Shown here: positions 22,416 to 31,203 of the stretch, piece by piece | Layout: every line of letters begins with the position of its first letter | How positions within the stretch are numbered: the stretch's first letter is position 1 | Origin: SHZI01 sp031395645 | GTDB lineage: Bacteria > Pseudomonadota > Gammaproteobacteria > Steroidobacterales > GCA-2729495 | Reading direction: 5' to 3' | Assembly: GCA_031395645.1 (NCBI GenBank) | Contig: JANNJM010000054.1 | Span: 1-64,000 of the forward strand | DNA length: 64,000 bases | The notes under the pieces: generated by a model | Databases searched by the model: none | Seen by the model: the letters and a program-made list of their open reading frames with translations, nothing else | What the model was told of the DNA's origin: nothing | Made by a program: the position numbers and the translations under genes

Positions 22416-24313
22416 TACCCGCGAAAATCAGCGGGACGCGCAATCCCGAGTTTCTTCATCCGGTGGCGTAGCGTGGCGGGCTTCATGCCCAGCAGGCTGG
22501 CCGCACCGCGCTCACCCTCGAGCACCCAACGGGTCTTATGCAACATCTCGAGGATGTGCTCCCGCTGCACGGCATTGAGGCTGTCGGTCGGCAGGGCATC
22601 CGGTGCCATGACTTCCGACACTGTTGCCTCTTGCCGGACGGGTAACCTCTCGGGCTCAATCGACAACACCGGGGAGGACGCCAGGATCAGGGCGCGCTCC
22701 ACAAGGTTTTCCAGCTCGCGGATATTGCCGGGCCAGTGGTAGCGGGCCAGCCGCAGCATTGAGTCCGGATCGACAGAGTCGATACGCCGCCCGACCCGGG
22801 ACGCATACTTCTGGACAAAAAACTGCACCAGTAGCGGGATGTCTTCCAGTCGTTCCCGCAGCGCGGGCATCTGCACCGGAAATACATTCAGGCGGTAGTA
22901 GAGGTCCGTCCGGAAGCTGCCATCAGCCAGCGCCTTCTGCAGGTCCCGGTTGGTGGCCGCAATGACGCGGACATCGGTGGCGATGGTCTGGCTGCCGCCG
23001 ACCCGCTCGAATTCCCGCTCCTGCAGAACCCGCAGCAGCTTGACCTGCACGTCGAGCGGCACCTCGCCGATCTCGTCCAGGAAGATCGTGCCGCCGTGGG
23101 CCAGTTCAAAGCGCCCTAGCCGTCGCTGCAGCGCGCCGCTGAAGGCACCGCGTTCGTGCCCGAACAGTTCACTCTCAACGAGGCCCGCGGGAAGCGCCGC
23201 GCAGTTGATCTTGATGAAGGGCTTATCGGCCCGTTTGCTCGCAGAGTGCACCGCCCGTGCAATCAACTCCTTGCCGGTGCCCGATTCGCCAAGGATCAGC
23301 ACGTTGGCATCCGTCGCAGCCACTCGCTGCACATTCTCGAGGACCTTCAGCAGTCCGCGACTGGCCCCGACGATTTCGTCGAAATTATGGACCGACTTAA
23401 TCTCCTCCTGCAGGTAGATGTTCTGGGCTTTGAGCCGGGCCTGCTCCTGCTCCATCAGGACCCGCTCGGTGATATCCACCAACATTGTCCGCGTAAAGGT
23501 TCCGCCGGGTTCGGGCCGCGACCACCACTGGACCCACACGGGCTTGCCATCGTCCTTGCGGCGCAGTTCGAGAACGACGCCGCTGGTATCAGTGCCGCGC
23601 CCAATAGACTCGAAGGCCTCCTTGAAGCGCCGCTGGGCATCCGGGGTCTCCGGAACGAGCGACCTGCCCACCATGTCCCGGGCTTCTTCGGCCGTGATTC
23701 CCAGGATCCGCAAGGCGGCCTTGTTCGCACGCATAAAGCGGGAGTCGAGACCCTCATGTACGTAGGCGATGGGTGCCTCGTCGAACAGGTCGCGAAAGCG
23801 CTCTTCGCTCTCCCGTTGGCGCGCCTCGGCACGCAGCCGAGCCAGTTCGGCGGTGACTCGCGCCGCGAAGATCCGGAAGATACCGAGCTTGGTCGGCTGG
23901 GCTGGCATTGGCGCGGCATCGAGCACGCACAGGTGGCCGAACACCGTGCCGTCCTGGCCGACCAGCGGAACACCCAGGTAGCTTTCAATGCCTGCCTCGA
24001 CCGGGTATTTCGCCTGGACCCCCGAGGGCAGGTAACACACACTGCCGCCAATGACTTCCTCGCAGGGCGTTCCTGGCAGCTCGTACTCGATGTTGTCGAC
24101 GATTTTCCCATCGGACCAGAAGGCCAGGGTCCTGATCTTCTGCGGCGGGATGAACTCGGAGACGAACGCATGGGGCGTGCCCATGGCGGAGGCAAGATGC
24201 TGGACCAGCGTGCGGAAAAAATCGTTGCCCGTCGACCCGGCCGTGCCTTCGACAATCGCGTGCAGCGTGTCGAAATCGGTTGTGGCAACGGGTGGATCGG
24301 GCGCTTTGGACAT
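22415..24313 (-). CDS. GAF-PAS sigma-54-dependent transcriptional activator
   Basis: The 632-residue regulator has a GAF domain (about 10-160), a PAS domain (about 170-285), an AAA+ domain (about 312-540) and a Fis-type helix-turn-helix at the end (about 585-625). In the AAA+ part, Walker A is GESGTGKE at 342-349 and Walker B 'TIFLDEIGE' near 409. The sigma-54-contacting loop reads GAFSGA (389-394) instead of GAFTGA. 'GNIRELENLVERAL' is in the sensor II region. It lacks a receiver domain, so GAF or PAS ligands should control it. Four sigma-54 promoters lie within 9 kb; it is the natural candidate to activate them. Confidence 0.93.
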   Translation of the reverse strand: MSKAPDPPVATTDFDTLHAIVEGTAGSTGNDFFRTLVQHLASAMGTPHAFVSEFIPPQKIRTLAFWSDGKIVDNIEYELPGTPCEEVIGGSVCYLPSGVQAKYPVEAGIESYLGVPLVGQDGTVFGHLCVLDAAPMPAQPTKLGIFRIFAARVTAELARLRAEARQRESEERFRDLFDEAPIAYVHEGLDSRFMRANKAALRILGITAEEARDMVGRSLVPETPDAQRRFKEAFESIGRGTDTSGVVLELRRKDDGKPVWVQWWSRPEPGGTFTRTMLVDITERVLMEQEQARLKAQNIYLQEEIKSVHNFDEIVGASRGLLKVLENVQRVAATDANVLILGESGTGKELIARAVHSASKRADKPFIKINCAALPAGLVESELFGHERGAFSGALQRRLGRFELAHGGTIFLDEIGEVPLDVQVKLLRVLQEREFERVGGSQTIATDVRVIAATNRDLQKALADGSFRTDLYYRLNVFPVQMPALRERLEDIPLLVQFFVQKYASRVGRRIDSVDPDSMLRLARYHWPGNIRELENLVERALILASSPVLSIEPERLPVRQEATVSEVMAPDALPTDSLNAVQREHILEMLHKTRWVLEGERGAASLLGMKPATLRHRMKKLGIARPADFRG

Positions 24314-24334
24314 ACGGGCGTACTCTTGCGGTAG

Positions 24335-24850
24335 CTACCGTCCGCCTATCTTAGGCCCGGACTCGAGCGAGTCCAACCGGTTAGCGAGTGTGGCAAGCGT
24401 GGCTTCGAGCTGCTGCAGCTTGCGATAAGACCGGACGTTGACCTCGTAATCCAGCTCGGCGCGCAGTTCCGCATGCCGGCTTTGCCTGGCCTGGCTGATC
24501 AGCAGGAAGCCCGTGATCAGGATCGCCTCCACGGCCAGCAGGATACCGAGCAGGCTGTACGGATAGGTATCGAATGCCATCACGAGGCCGACCGCCCCCG
24601 AGTTGAGGGCAATCCAGGCCACGAACCACGCAACGTGCAGGGTCACAAAGTGCGGGTGGGCCGTAAAGCGCGCGACCTGGTCGGCGGTCTTCTCCAGTCG
24701 CGTAGCGGACGAGTTGATCTGCTCGGCCACGTAGGCAAACTCGCCGAGCGCCTTGTGGCAGGACGTGTTCCCGCAGAACACCGCATCCGCGGGATTCTCG
24801 AGCCGGCACACCGGGCAGGTGATGCTCTCAGGCACTGTCGGAGCGCTCAT
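24335..24850 (-). CDS. DUF1003 membrane protein with N-terminal zinc ribbon
   Basis: The 171-residue protein has four cysteines at 12, 15, 26 and 31 (C-x2-C ... C-x4-C) forming a probable zinc ribbon. Two transmembrane segments at about 84-100 and 105-127 follow, within a DUF1003 region ('VTLHVAWFVAWIALNSG', 'PYSLLGILLAVEAILI'), then a C-terminal coiled coil. The function is unknown; the ribbon suggests metal or nucleic-acid binding on the cytoplasmic face. Its start is near the sigma-54 activator's own upstream region, 21 bases away, and its stop end faces that gene. Its ATG overlaps the stop of the lipoprotein hydrolase upstream. Confidence 0.8.
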   Translation of the reverse strand: MSAPTVPESITCPVCRLENPADAVFCGNTSCHKALGEFAYVAEQINSSATRLEKTADQVARFTAHPHFVTLHVAWFVAWIALNSGAVGLVMAFDTYPYSLLGILLAVEAILITGFLLISQARQSRHAELRAELDYEVNVRSYRKLQQLEATLATLANRLDSLESGPKIGGR

Positions 24851-26190
24851 GGCTGCACCTCAGGCGGTGGAAGCATGCCGGCGTCGATGGCCGCCCGCAT
24901 CATGCCCGGATACTTGCCCAGGATGGCACCGTGCAGCCGCTCCACATAGTCTTCGCGAAAATGCCAGACCGGCGAATCAGCGGCGCGCTCGAGTCCGCGC
25001 TGCGCCGGTGCCAGATCGTAGAGCAGGGTCGACAGCACGTCGCTGCTGACCCACGGGCTGTCCCGAAAGTAGCTGTGGCCATTGCCAGTGTCGAAGCCTC
25101 GGGCCCCGGCCACGCTGATCACAGCCAGATTGTCGGCGCCCAGCAGAAAGTCCCGCGCTGCCGGCGTGTAGTCAGCCGTCATCATCTCGCCCACCCTCTC
25201 CTGACCAAAGACAAAGTCCGCAATACCCAGCGCCTTGTCCCGCGGTGATTCATAAAACGTCAGACGGTCCACGACCTCGAGTACACCATCGAGCAGGTAG
25301 GTGCCGAACACGCCTCGGTCGATGTCGCTCCCCGCGAGTATCACGTTACCGATTCGGTACCGGGCCCGCAGGTTAGCCATGGACATGCCCTTGTTGAGCA
25401 GGGCCAGTTCGTGGAGCGTCGACGCGACCAGGCGGGTGCCGGCGCTGTAACCGACGATATGGATGCGCTCTGCGTTGGTCTGTCCCGAGAGGTACTCCAG
25501 GAACTGGCGGAAGAATATCGAAGAGTATTTGGCCGATTCGGTGTCGCCGAAGTACGCAAACCGCCCCACACGGGCCGGCCACGCAAAGGGGATGAACACC
25601 CCCTGGTAGCCCAGGAAGTGCCACAGCTCCGCGGCGACCAGTACCGGATTTTCGAAGTTGACCCGATAACCCGGCACGTAGATGAAGATGTCCTTATGGG
25701 TGGTCAAGGCGAGACGCTGGTTAACCTCCGCCGCGAACTCAGCCGACCCGTCCGGGACGGCCCGCTCCATCGGCCCCATCTCGAGGAGTGGGTGCCGTGC
25801 CTGCTCGAGCACACCGAACTCGCGAACCTCCGCCACCTGAATCGGGTACTTGTCGGTACCATTCTTGAGAATGGAGATCCGGCGCGCCTCCGCCCAGGTG
25901 ATGTCACTGCGGCCGAGCTGGATGCGCCCCACGCCCAGATGCACGGCGGCGGCCCTGTCGCTGGAATAAAAGCGGTCCTTCGTACTGGCACGCGCCGGCG
26001 TGCGCAAGGTGGCATAGAGCACCAGCGGATCGGCAGGCACCGATACGCTCTCGAGGGCCATGAGTGGATCGATCACCCGGTCCACAAACACGCCCGGGGG
26101 GCGCATCAGTGGCAGGGAGTAGATACCGCTGGCGCAGCCGGAGAGAGCCAGGGTCGTGCAGAAAAGCACCCCCTTAAATCGGTTCAGCAT
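24847..26190 (-). CDS. Lipoprotein alpha/beta hydrolase (DUF900-like)
   Basis: The 447-residue protein has a lipoprotein signal with lipobox LSGC (Cys19), so it should be tethered to a membrane. A serine hydrolase fold follows, with the 'HIVGYSAGTRLVA' nucleophile elbow (Ser near 248) and 'KDIFIYVPGYRVNFEN' near the oxyanion region. This matches the DUF900 alpha/beta hydrolases of unknown substrate. The stop overlaps the DUF1003 start (ATGA), and one base separates it from cti, so the three form one operon concerned with the envelope. Confidence 0.8.
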   Translation of the reverse strand: MLNRFKGVLFCTTLALSGCASGIYSLPLMRPPGVFVDRVIDPLMALESVSVPADPLVLYATLRTPARASTKDRFYSSDRAAAVHLGVGRIQLGRSDITWAEARRISILKNGTDKYPIQVAEVREFGVLEQARHPLLEMGPMERAVPDGSAEFAAEVNQRLALTTHKDIFIYVPGYRVNFENPVLVAAELWHFLGYQGVFIPFAWPARVGRFAYFGDTESAKYSSIFFRQFLEYLSGQTNAERIHIVGYSAGTRLVASTLHELALLNKGMSMANLRARYRIGNVILAGSDIDRGVFGTYLLDGVLEVVDRLTFYESPRDKALGIADFVFGQERVGEMMTADYTPAARDFLLGADNLAVISVAGARGFDTGNGHSYFRDSPWVSSDVLSTLLYDLAPAQRGLERAADSPVWHFREDYVERLHGAILGKYPGMMRAAIDAGMLPPPEVQP

Positions 26191-26191
26191 C

Positions 26192-28495
26192 TCACCGGCT
26201 CTCCAGACGGCTGAAATCGAGCACGCCCCAGGTCAACGGCTCGCGCTCGGCATAGAGCGCGAGCACGCTGTCGGTCTGCGGCCAGAAATCCGCATTACTT
26301 CTGCTCACGCCGTAGCGTTCCACCAGCTCGTGGTAGTCACTTTCAGCTGCGAGAGCCTGAATCTGCGCGACAAAGGCCGGAAGCCGGCTGCGCTCCACCC
26401 GGAAGAAGGCGTTCGGGTAGGCGCCGATGATCCCGGGAACCACGGTCAGGGCATCCTCCGCTGGCAGCAGGCGCTTTTTCTCTCCAAAGAGGGACGTCAC
26501 ATTCTTGTGTCCGGTATCGCGCGTCAACGTGTAGAGGCTGTTTTGCTCATGCCCTTGCGCGTCCTGGTCGCGAAGGATCACGACGGCCGTTTCGGGCATC
26601 AGCGAGGCAGCAGTCCCCCGCAGCGTCTGGAGCGTTGCGAGCGACGTGGTGTCGGCACCCGCCGCGAGATCCCTGTTGTGATCGAGCGCCTTGCCAATCC
26701 GCCCGGCCAGCAGCCCCATGAATTCCGTGCGTGGGTCACCAGTACGAAATGCAAGGCCCGTCTCGGCGGGTGAGTAGACGCTCATCCCGTAGACGTGCTC
26801 CCGGACGGAGGTCGGCACGTCCCGGTACCAGTAGTCGCGTACTTTCGTGCGCTCTGCGACCGGCAGGAAAGCCAGGAAGTTGAACTCCCCCTCCATCCGC
26901 AGGAAATCCATGTAGAGACGGGTATCCAGCTGGTGACCCAGATTGCCGAACACATCGAAGCCCGCGACGAGCAGGTAGTGAATACGCTCGAACAGGGAAT
27001 AGCTGATGACCCAGGCAGTCTTCGGTGGCTCACCGACGAAGCCGCGAACCACGGTGGCGCTGTCGAAGTGCCGGAAAATCGTCAGCGCTGCATTGCTGTT
27101 CGTCTGATCGCCATCCCAGATCAGGTCAAGCGTCGGCCGGACGTTATCGGCGGCCGTATCCATCAGAAAGCCGCGCTTCGCCTTCAGGTATCTGTCCTGC
27201 ATGGCCGCGTATTTTTTCCAGGTCAGCAGGCCAAAGGGTGTGGTAACTGCACTGGACGGCAACCGCAGTTCGCCGCTCACCATGGCCAGCAATTCCGCCG
27301 TACGCTCCACCAGAGCGTGGTCGGGATTCACAAACGCCACCCAGAAGCGGTCGTCGATGACGTCGACTGCCACCTGCCCCCGGCACACGGGCCCCTTCAT
27401 GAAACCGCCGATGAAGAATTCGGCATCATCCAGCAGAAAGCGGTAGCGGCCCTGGACCGGCAAGTCCATGAATGACACAAAGGGATTACTGGCCACGGCC
27501 GCCGTGTAGGACGGCAGTCGGGTTACCCGCATGCCGGGCGCGAGGAACAACTGGCGATAGCGCTGCAGGCGCGCCGCACTCCAGGCGTACGGGAGATGCG
27601 ACTTGGCCACCACGGTGCCGCGCACGGCATCAACCCGGTACCAGAACTTCTGCGCGCCGGGAGCCTCGTAGGGCCGGGCGGTTGCAATAATGTTCAGGGG
27701 CTGGCCGGGCGGGGTTCGCGAGCGCACCAGGCGAAAGAACTGGCGGGAAGGCGGATCTTTGCGGACCACGTCGTCAAAATAGAGGCTGGCGTGAAACAGG
27801 TGCTCGTACAGGTAGCGACTCATGAGTTGCTCCTGCAGTGATTCCCCGTTCAGAAAGGCCTCCCACTCGACGACCCGCTGGGCATATGGCGAGGCCAGCG
27901 CCGGAGGCTCGCTGGCCGGCGCGCCGGCATTGACCCACTGAAGCAGAAGACGTTCCTCATCAGCCGGTATGGCGGGTAACGCGTACGGCATGCCGGCGAG
28001 GGGATACTTCCTGGCGTAACGGTCGAACTGGTCTGGCCGCGGACACTGCCAGGCGCGATTGAGGGACAGATCGAGCGACGCAGGCAGTGGCGACAGGCCG
28101 GGCTGGGGATGCTGACGCTTCAGGGCGAGCAGCCGGACCAGCAGTCCGGCGTCGTTCGCGCCAGCGCCGGCGGCCGGCTGCAATACGCTGTGAAAACCAC
28201 GGTCGCGCCACTCGTCCTCGGTGTTGGCATCGACGAACAGGCGGGTTGGCTTCGCGGGCCGGACCCGGGTCGAGTCGTAAACCTTCTTGTTGATCGCGCC
28301 CCGGCGGAGGCCCTCATCGGAGCCCAGGTTCAGCTGGCAGGGCGCGTCGTAGCAGGCGTGACAGGCCACGCAGCGGTGGTCAAGTATGGGCTGGATGTCC
28401 CGCTGGAAGTCCGGTGCCGTGTCAGGCTCGGTCGCGCCGCCAGCACCCGGTAGAAGCAGGCATACGGTCAGCGCCGGGAAGGAAAATCGTCGCAT
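26192..28495 (-). CDS. cti: Fatty acid cis/trans isomerase
   Basis: From the ATG at 28495 the protein is 767 residues with a signal peptide; an in-frame GTG at 28507 would add four. The c-type heme site CVACH lies near residues 42-46, followed by the Cti-specific 'ACYDAPCQLNLGS'. The C-terminus has 'LVERYGVSRSNADFWPQTD'. Cti acts in the periplasm and converts cis to trans unsaturated acyl chains in membrane phospholipids, stiffening the membrane under solvent, heat or metal stress. The length and end motifs are normal for the family. It leads the cti-hydrolase-DUF1003 group. Confidence 0.95.
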   Translation of the reverse strand: MRRFSFPALTVCLLLPGAGGATEPDTAPDFQRDIQPILDHRCVACHACYDAPCQLNLGSDEGLRRGAINKKVYDSTRVRPAKPTRLFVDANTEDEWRDRGFHSVLQPAAGAGANDAGLLVRLLALKRQHPQPGLSPLPASLDLSLNRAWQCPRPDQFDRYARKYPLAGMPYALPAIPADEERLLLQWVNAGAPASEPPALASPYAQRVVEWEAFLNGESLQEQLMSRYLYEHLFHASLYFDDVVRKDPPSRQFFRLVRSRTPPGQPLNIIATARPYEAPGAQKFWYRVDAVRGTVVAKSHLPYAWSAARLQRYRQLFLAPGMRVTRLPSYTAAVASNPFVSFMDLPVQGRYRFLLDDAEFFIGGFMKGPVCRGQVAVDVIDDRFWVAFVNPDHALVERTAELLAMVSGELRLPSSAVTTPFGLLTWKKYAAMQDRYLKAKRGFLMDTAADNVRPTLDLIWDGDQTNSNAALTIFRHFDSATVVRGFVGEPPKTAWVISYSLFERIHYLLVAGFDVFGNLGHQLDTRLYMDFLRMEGEFNFLAFLPVAERTKVRDYWYRDVPTSVREHVYGMSVYSPAETGLAFRTGDPRTEFMGLLAGRIGKALDHNRDLAAGADTTSLATLQTLRGTAASLMPETAVVILRDQDAQGHEQNSLYTLTRDTGHKNVTSLFGEKKRLLPAEDALTVVPGIIGAYPNAFFRVERSRLPAFVAQIQALAAESDYHELVERYGVSRSNADFWPQTDSVLALYAEREPLTWGVLDFSRLESR

Positions 28496-28555
28496 GGTGT
28501 CTGCCACACAGTAGCGTTAATCAGGTATTCGGCGCTAGCAGGCGCGGCCAGCCGG

Positions 28556-29059
28556 CTACGACGGTGACGGCTCGGCAAGCAGCCGCCGGATCGCCCGCTC
28601 GGTTTCGGCGTAGGCGCCCTCCCCGACGTGCGTGTAGCGAATGCGCCCGGCCTTGTCCACCAGGTACAGGGCCGGCCAGGCCCGGTTGCCGTAGCGCTTC
28701 CAGGTTACGAAGTCGTTGTCCACCGGCACGGCGTAGCGGATGTCGTTGTCCCGGACATACTTCCGCACATTGTCGATGTTCGCTTCACGCGGAAATTCCG
28801 GGGAATGCACCGCCAGGATGAGCAGGCCCTTGCCAGCGTAGTCGGCGTGCCACTGCTTGACGTGGGGCTCCACGTTCCTGCAATTCCAGCACCCGAAGGT
28901 CCAGAACTCCACCAGCACGACCTTGCCCCGCAGCTGCGCGGCGCCCAGCGGGGCGGAGTTGATCCAGGCCCCGCCCTGCACGGGCGGCGCCACGGGGAAG
29001 TCGGCAGCGTCTGCGGAAATGGCGAAGCCAGCGAGTAACAGCACGATTATTCGCAACAC
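28556..29059 (-). CDS. Exported thioredoxin-fold protein (TlpA/ResA-like)
   Basis: The start is a GTG at 29059 placed after an AGGAGG site, giving 167 residues with a signal peptide (to about ADAAD). The thioredoxin fold has the active-site pair C57-W-N-C60 in 'FWTFGCWNCRNVEPH' and 'NRAWPALYLVDKAGRIRY' with the cis-proline. It would reduce or oxidise thiols in the periplasm, perhaps for heme attachment to Cti just downstream (inference). A longer upstream reading has no ribosome-binding site and no family resemblance. Confidence 0.85.
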   Translation of the reverse strand: MLRIIVLLLAGFAISADAADFPVAPPVQGGAWINSAPLGAAQLRGKVVLVEFWTFGCWNCRNVEPHVKQWHADYAGKGLLILAVHSPEFPREANIDNVRKYVRDNDIRYAVPVDNDFVTWKRYGNRAWPALYLVDKAGRIRYTHVGEGAYAETERAIRRLLAEPSPS

Positions 29060-29152
29060 GGGGCACCTCCTGTTTGTGGTTAGTCGCCCGTCCGGGCGAG
29101 TCCTTACGGGGCAACGGGGTATATTTGGCCCCCAATCGATCGGACCCCCACT

Positions 29153-29875
29153 ATGTTTGGCCAGAAGACCCCCGACACATCTTCGCCGTACGATCTGGAA
29201 GCCAGCTTCCAGAGCCTGATCGCCCGGGTGAACCACACCCTGCCGCTCACGACGATGAGTGTGCCGCCGGAACTGGCCGAGCCGAAATCCTTCCTCAAGA
29301 TCCTGAAGGCCCGGCACCTGAACTGGCGGGCTAAAGGCTTCCGCAAGGTTTTCGGCATGCGCTTCGACATGCAGCTGCCACCGCTCGACCAGATGAACTT
29401 CATCATGTATCCGGAGGCGGGTTACGACACGCCCATCTTCCTGTTCTTCTGCCTGCTCACGGGCCGCAAGGCCATCTGCCATGTGAACGTGAACTGTGCC
29501 TCGGATGCCCCGGACTACCACGCGAAGTGGGTGGCGCCACTGCTGGCCGCCCAGGCGAAGTACGGTTCCTTCGAGTGCGCCGACCGGTATCCCGAATGGA
29601 TGCAGAAGTGGCGCACGCCCGCGGGCATCTACGGCATGTTCCCGAAGGAGCGCTTCGATGCCTTCATGGGCTGCGGGCTCGAGTACCTGGACATCTACCT
29701 CGCCCTCGCGCGCGACGCGCAGCCGGTCTCGGATCCCGGCAAACTCGCCCGGATCAGCGCGTTCCAGGCGCAGTTTGTCAGCGACATCCGCACGCAGGAC
29801 AAGGCCCAGGGCATGATGGCGAAAATGATCGGCAAGGAGACGGCCCGGCGGATCTTCTACGAGGTCACGACCTGA
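29153..29875 (+). CDS. Ferredoxin-dependent bilin reductase-like protein
   Basis: This 240-residue protein has the length and layout of phycocyanobilin:ferredoxin oxidoreductase (PcyA) relatives. 'GFRKVFGM' at 62-69 aligns with the PcyA 'QFRKMHLE' segment. 'NFIMYPEAGYDTPIFLF' at 82-98 aligns with 'HCVMFPEPLYGLPLFGC'. The tail 'QDKAQGMMAKMIGKETARR' at 215-233 aligns with the PcyA C-terminal helix. The PcyA histidine 88 position is Asn82 (as in some other FDBRs), and the catalytic aspartate region reads VNVN instead of a clear Asp. A TATATT box lies at 29120-29125. No heme oxygenase or ferredoxin is nearby, so the substrate is open. Confidence 0.6.
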   Translation: MFGQKTPDTSSPYDLEASFQSLIARVNHTLPLTTMSVPPELAEPKSFLKILKARHLNWRAKGFRKVFGMRFDMQLPPLDQMNFIMYPEAGYDTPIFLFFCLLTGRKAICHVNVNCASDAPDYHAKWVAPLLAAQAKYGSFECADRYPEWMQKWRTPAGIYGMFPKERFDAFMGCGLEYLDIYLALARDAQPVSDPGKLARISAFQAQFVSDIRTQDKAQGMMAKMIGKETARRIFYEVTT

Positions 29876-29891
29876 CCCCGGTTAACGGCGG

Positions 29892-30281
29892 CTAGTCCTC
29901 CGTCAATTGCAGCTGGATGCCGCTGACCAGAGCCGGATCCAGATCCCGCACCTGCCAGCCGTCTGCTCCTGAGCGCACCGGTCCCGCGAAGGCGGCGTCG
30001 CCGAGGCGCGCTGCTTCCCCGGCAAGTGACTCGACGCCCAGTGACAGGAGGAAGAAGCCCTCGCCGTGGGCAGCGAGGTAGCGGCCCGGTACCGAATCGT
30101 CGCGGGTGGGCTGGACGAGCACGAGCCAGGTACTCCCCAGCTGGAAGCGGGCAGCGATCACGCCCCGTTCCTTCAGCTCGTCGCGCCGCGCCACCGGGCG
30201 ACCCAACAGGCGTTCCCAGGCGGGAACCGCAGCGTCCAGATCGCGGACGATGAAATTGAGATGGTGAATGCTGTGTGCCAT
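29892..30281 (-). CDS. VOC family protein
   Basis: The 129-residue protein is a single glyoxalase-fold domain. It begins 'MAHSIHHLNFIVRDLDAAVP', has the basic 'GRPVARRDELKERGV' middle and ends 'DPALVSGIQLQLTED', with the final glutamate-like position partly changed. VOC proteins bind a metal with His/Glu ligands; here His7 is the likely first ligand. The substrate is unknown. It is transcribed away from the ECF sigma gene. Confidence 0.75.
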   Translation of the reverse strand: MAHSIHHLNFIVRDLDAAVPAWERLLGRPVARRDELKERGVIAARFQLGSTWLVLVQPTRDDSVPGRYLAAHGEGFFLLSLGVESLAGEAARLGDAAFAGPVRSGADGWQVRDLDPALVSGIQLQLTED

Positions 30282-30360
30282 GGCACGGGGCCCCCGGCTT
30301 AACTCGACAGCCGGCTATACTGCATCATCACGGCTGCGGTTCCCGCCGTGCGAGGCTTGC

Positions 30361-30933
30361 ATGGCTGTAATCCTGGCCGCCGAAGACCTGCCCGCCTTTC
30401 GCCCGGCGCTGCTCCGCTACGCCAGCCTGCAGGTGCGTGACGCAGCGGTGGCGGAAGATCTGGTGCAGAACACACTGGTGGCGGCGCTCAGGTCCCTGGC
30501 CAGCTTTCGGGGTGACGCCGCGCCCCAGACCTGGCTGATCGGCATTCTCAAGCGCCAGATCATCGACCACTACCGCCGCGTGACTCGGGAGGCGCCGCTG
30601 CCGGTCGGTGGTGACGATGCCGATGGCGATGCGGACCTGCTCGACCGGCTGTTCGCCAGCAATGGTCACTGGGTGACGACGCCCTCCGTCTGGTCAGATC
30701 CGGAAGAGAGTCTGCAGCAGGAGGCCTTCCTGGCCGTACTCGAAGCCTGCCTGAAGGGTTTGGCGGGCCAGTCGGGCCGGGTCTTTGCCCTGCGCGAGAT
30801 CATGGAACTGGACGCCGAGGACATCTGTAAGGATCTGGGGCTGTCCCAGTCCAACTACTGGGTTCTCATGCACAGAGCCCGGTTGCGTCTCCGCCAGTGC
30901 GTGGAGCGCGGCTGGATGGCCGAGAGGAGCTGA
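30361..30933 (+). CDS. ECF-type sigma-70 family RNA polymerase sigma factor
   Basis: I start this at the ATG at 30361 (190 residues), because the upstream in-frame residues are not sigma-like. Region 2 has 'DAAVAEDLVQNTLVAALRSL' and 'TWLIGILKRQIIDHYRR'. Region 4 has 'VFALREIMELDAEDICKDLG' and 'NYWVLMHRARLRLRQC'. The protein would redirect RNA polymerase to a small regulon. A zinc-finger anti-sigma gene follows five bases after the stop, giving the usual sigma/anti-sigma pair. No obvious -35/-10 match to predict its target was found by eye. Confidence 0.88.
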   Translation: MAVILAAEDLPAFRPALLRYASLQVRDAAVAEDLVQNTLVAALRSLASFRGDAAPQTWLIGILKRQIIDHYRRVTREAPLPVGGDDADGDADLLDRLFASNGHWVTTPSVWSDPEESLQQEAFLAVLEACLKGLAGQSGRVFALREIMELDAEDICKDLGLSQSNYWVLMHRARLRLRQCVERGWMAERS

Positions 30934-30937
30934 CGCC

Positions 30938-31132
30938 CTGGACACCTGCCGTGACATCTCCGCACTCATTTCCCGGGCCATGGATTCCGGGCTGCCGCTC
31001 AGCGAGCGCATCCGGGTGCGATTGCACCTCGCCATCTGCACGGCCTGCCGCCGCTTCGCCCGCCAGGTGCGGACCCTGCGCCGGGCCGCCCGCGAACTCG
31101 GCCGCCGTGCCGAAAAAGGTCCCGACCCGTAG
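30938..31132 (+). CDS. Small zinc-finger anti-sigma factor
   Basis: Reading from a CTG at 30938, eight bases after GAGGAG, gives 64 residues with C4, then H30-x3-C34-x2-C37. This is the H-x3-C-x2-C zinc motif of anti-sigma domains ('LHLAICTACRRFARQ'). It lacks a membrane segment, so it should be a soluble, redox- or metal-sensitive anti-sigma factor acting on the sigma factor just upstream. There is no ATG before the motif except an internal one at 30978, so the start codon is uncertain. The stop TAG is part of a REP element. Confidence 0.7.
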   Translation: MDTCRDISALISRAMDSGLPLSERIRVRLHLAICTACRRFARQVRTLRRAARELGRRAEKGPDP

Positions 31133-31150
31133 GAGCGCCTTCAGGCGCGA
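31128..31150 (+). repeat. REP element, family 2 copy A
   Basis: CGTAGGAGCGCCTTCAGGCG with a GCGCCT/AGGCGC stem. It overlaps the anti-sigma stop codon and runs directly into the family 1 palindrome at 31149, making a composite repeat unit. Confidence 0.8.
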
Positions 31151-31202
31151 AATGGGGACATGCCTAATTTCCGAAGGAGGAAATTAGGCATGTCCCCATT
31201 TC
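31149..31202. repeat. REP-like palindrome, family 1 copy 2
   Basis: Perfect 24-bp arms (31149-31172 and 31179-31202) around a six-base loop GAAGGA. The core is the same GGGGACATGCC, TAATTTCC as copy 1. It lies between the convergent ends of the anti-sigma and the 131-residue gene. Confidence 0.9.
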
Positions 31203-31203
31203 T

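Noticed and set aside
31160..31200. Ribosome-binding-site-like AAGGAGG followed by ATG inside a palindrome
   Set aside because: It arises from the loop and arm sequence of the repeat and leads to a frame opposite the 131-residue gene with no family resemblance.
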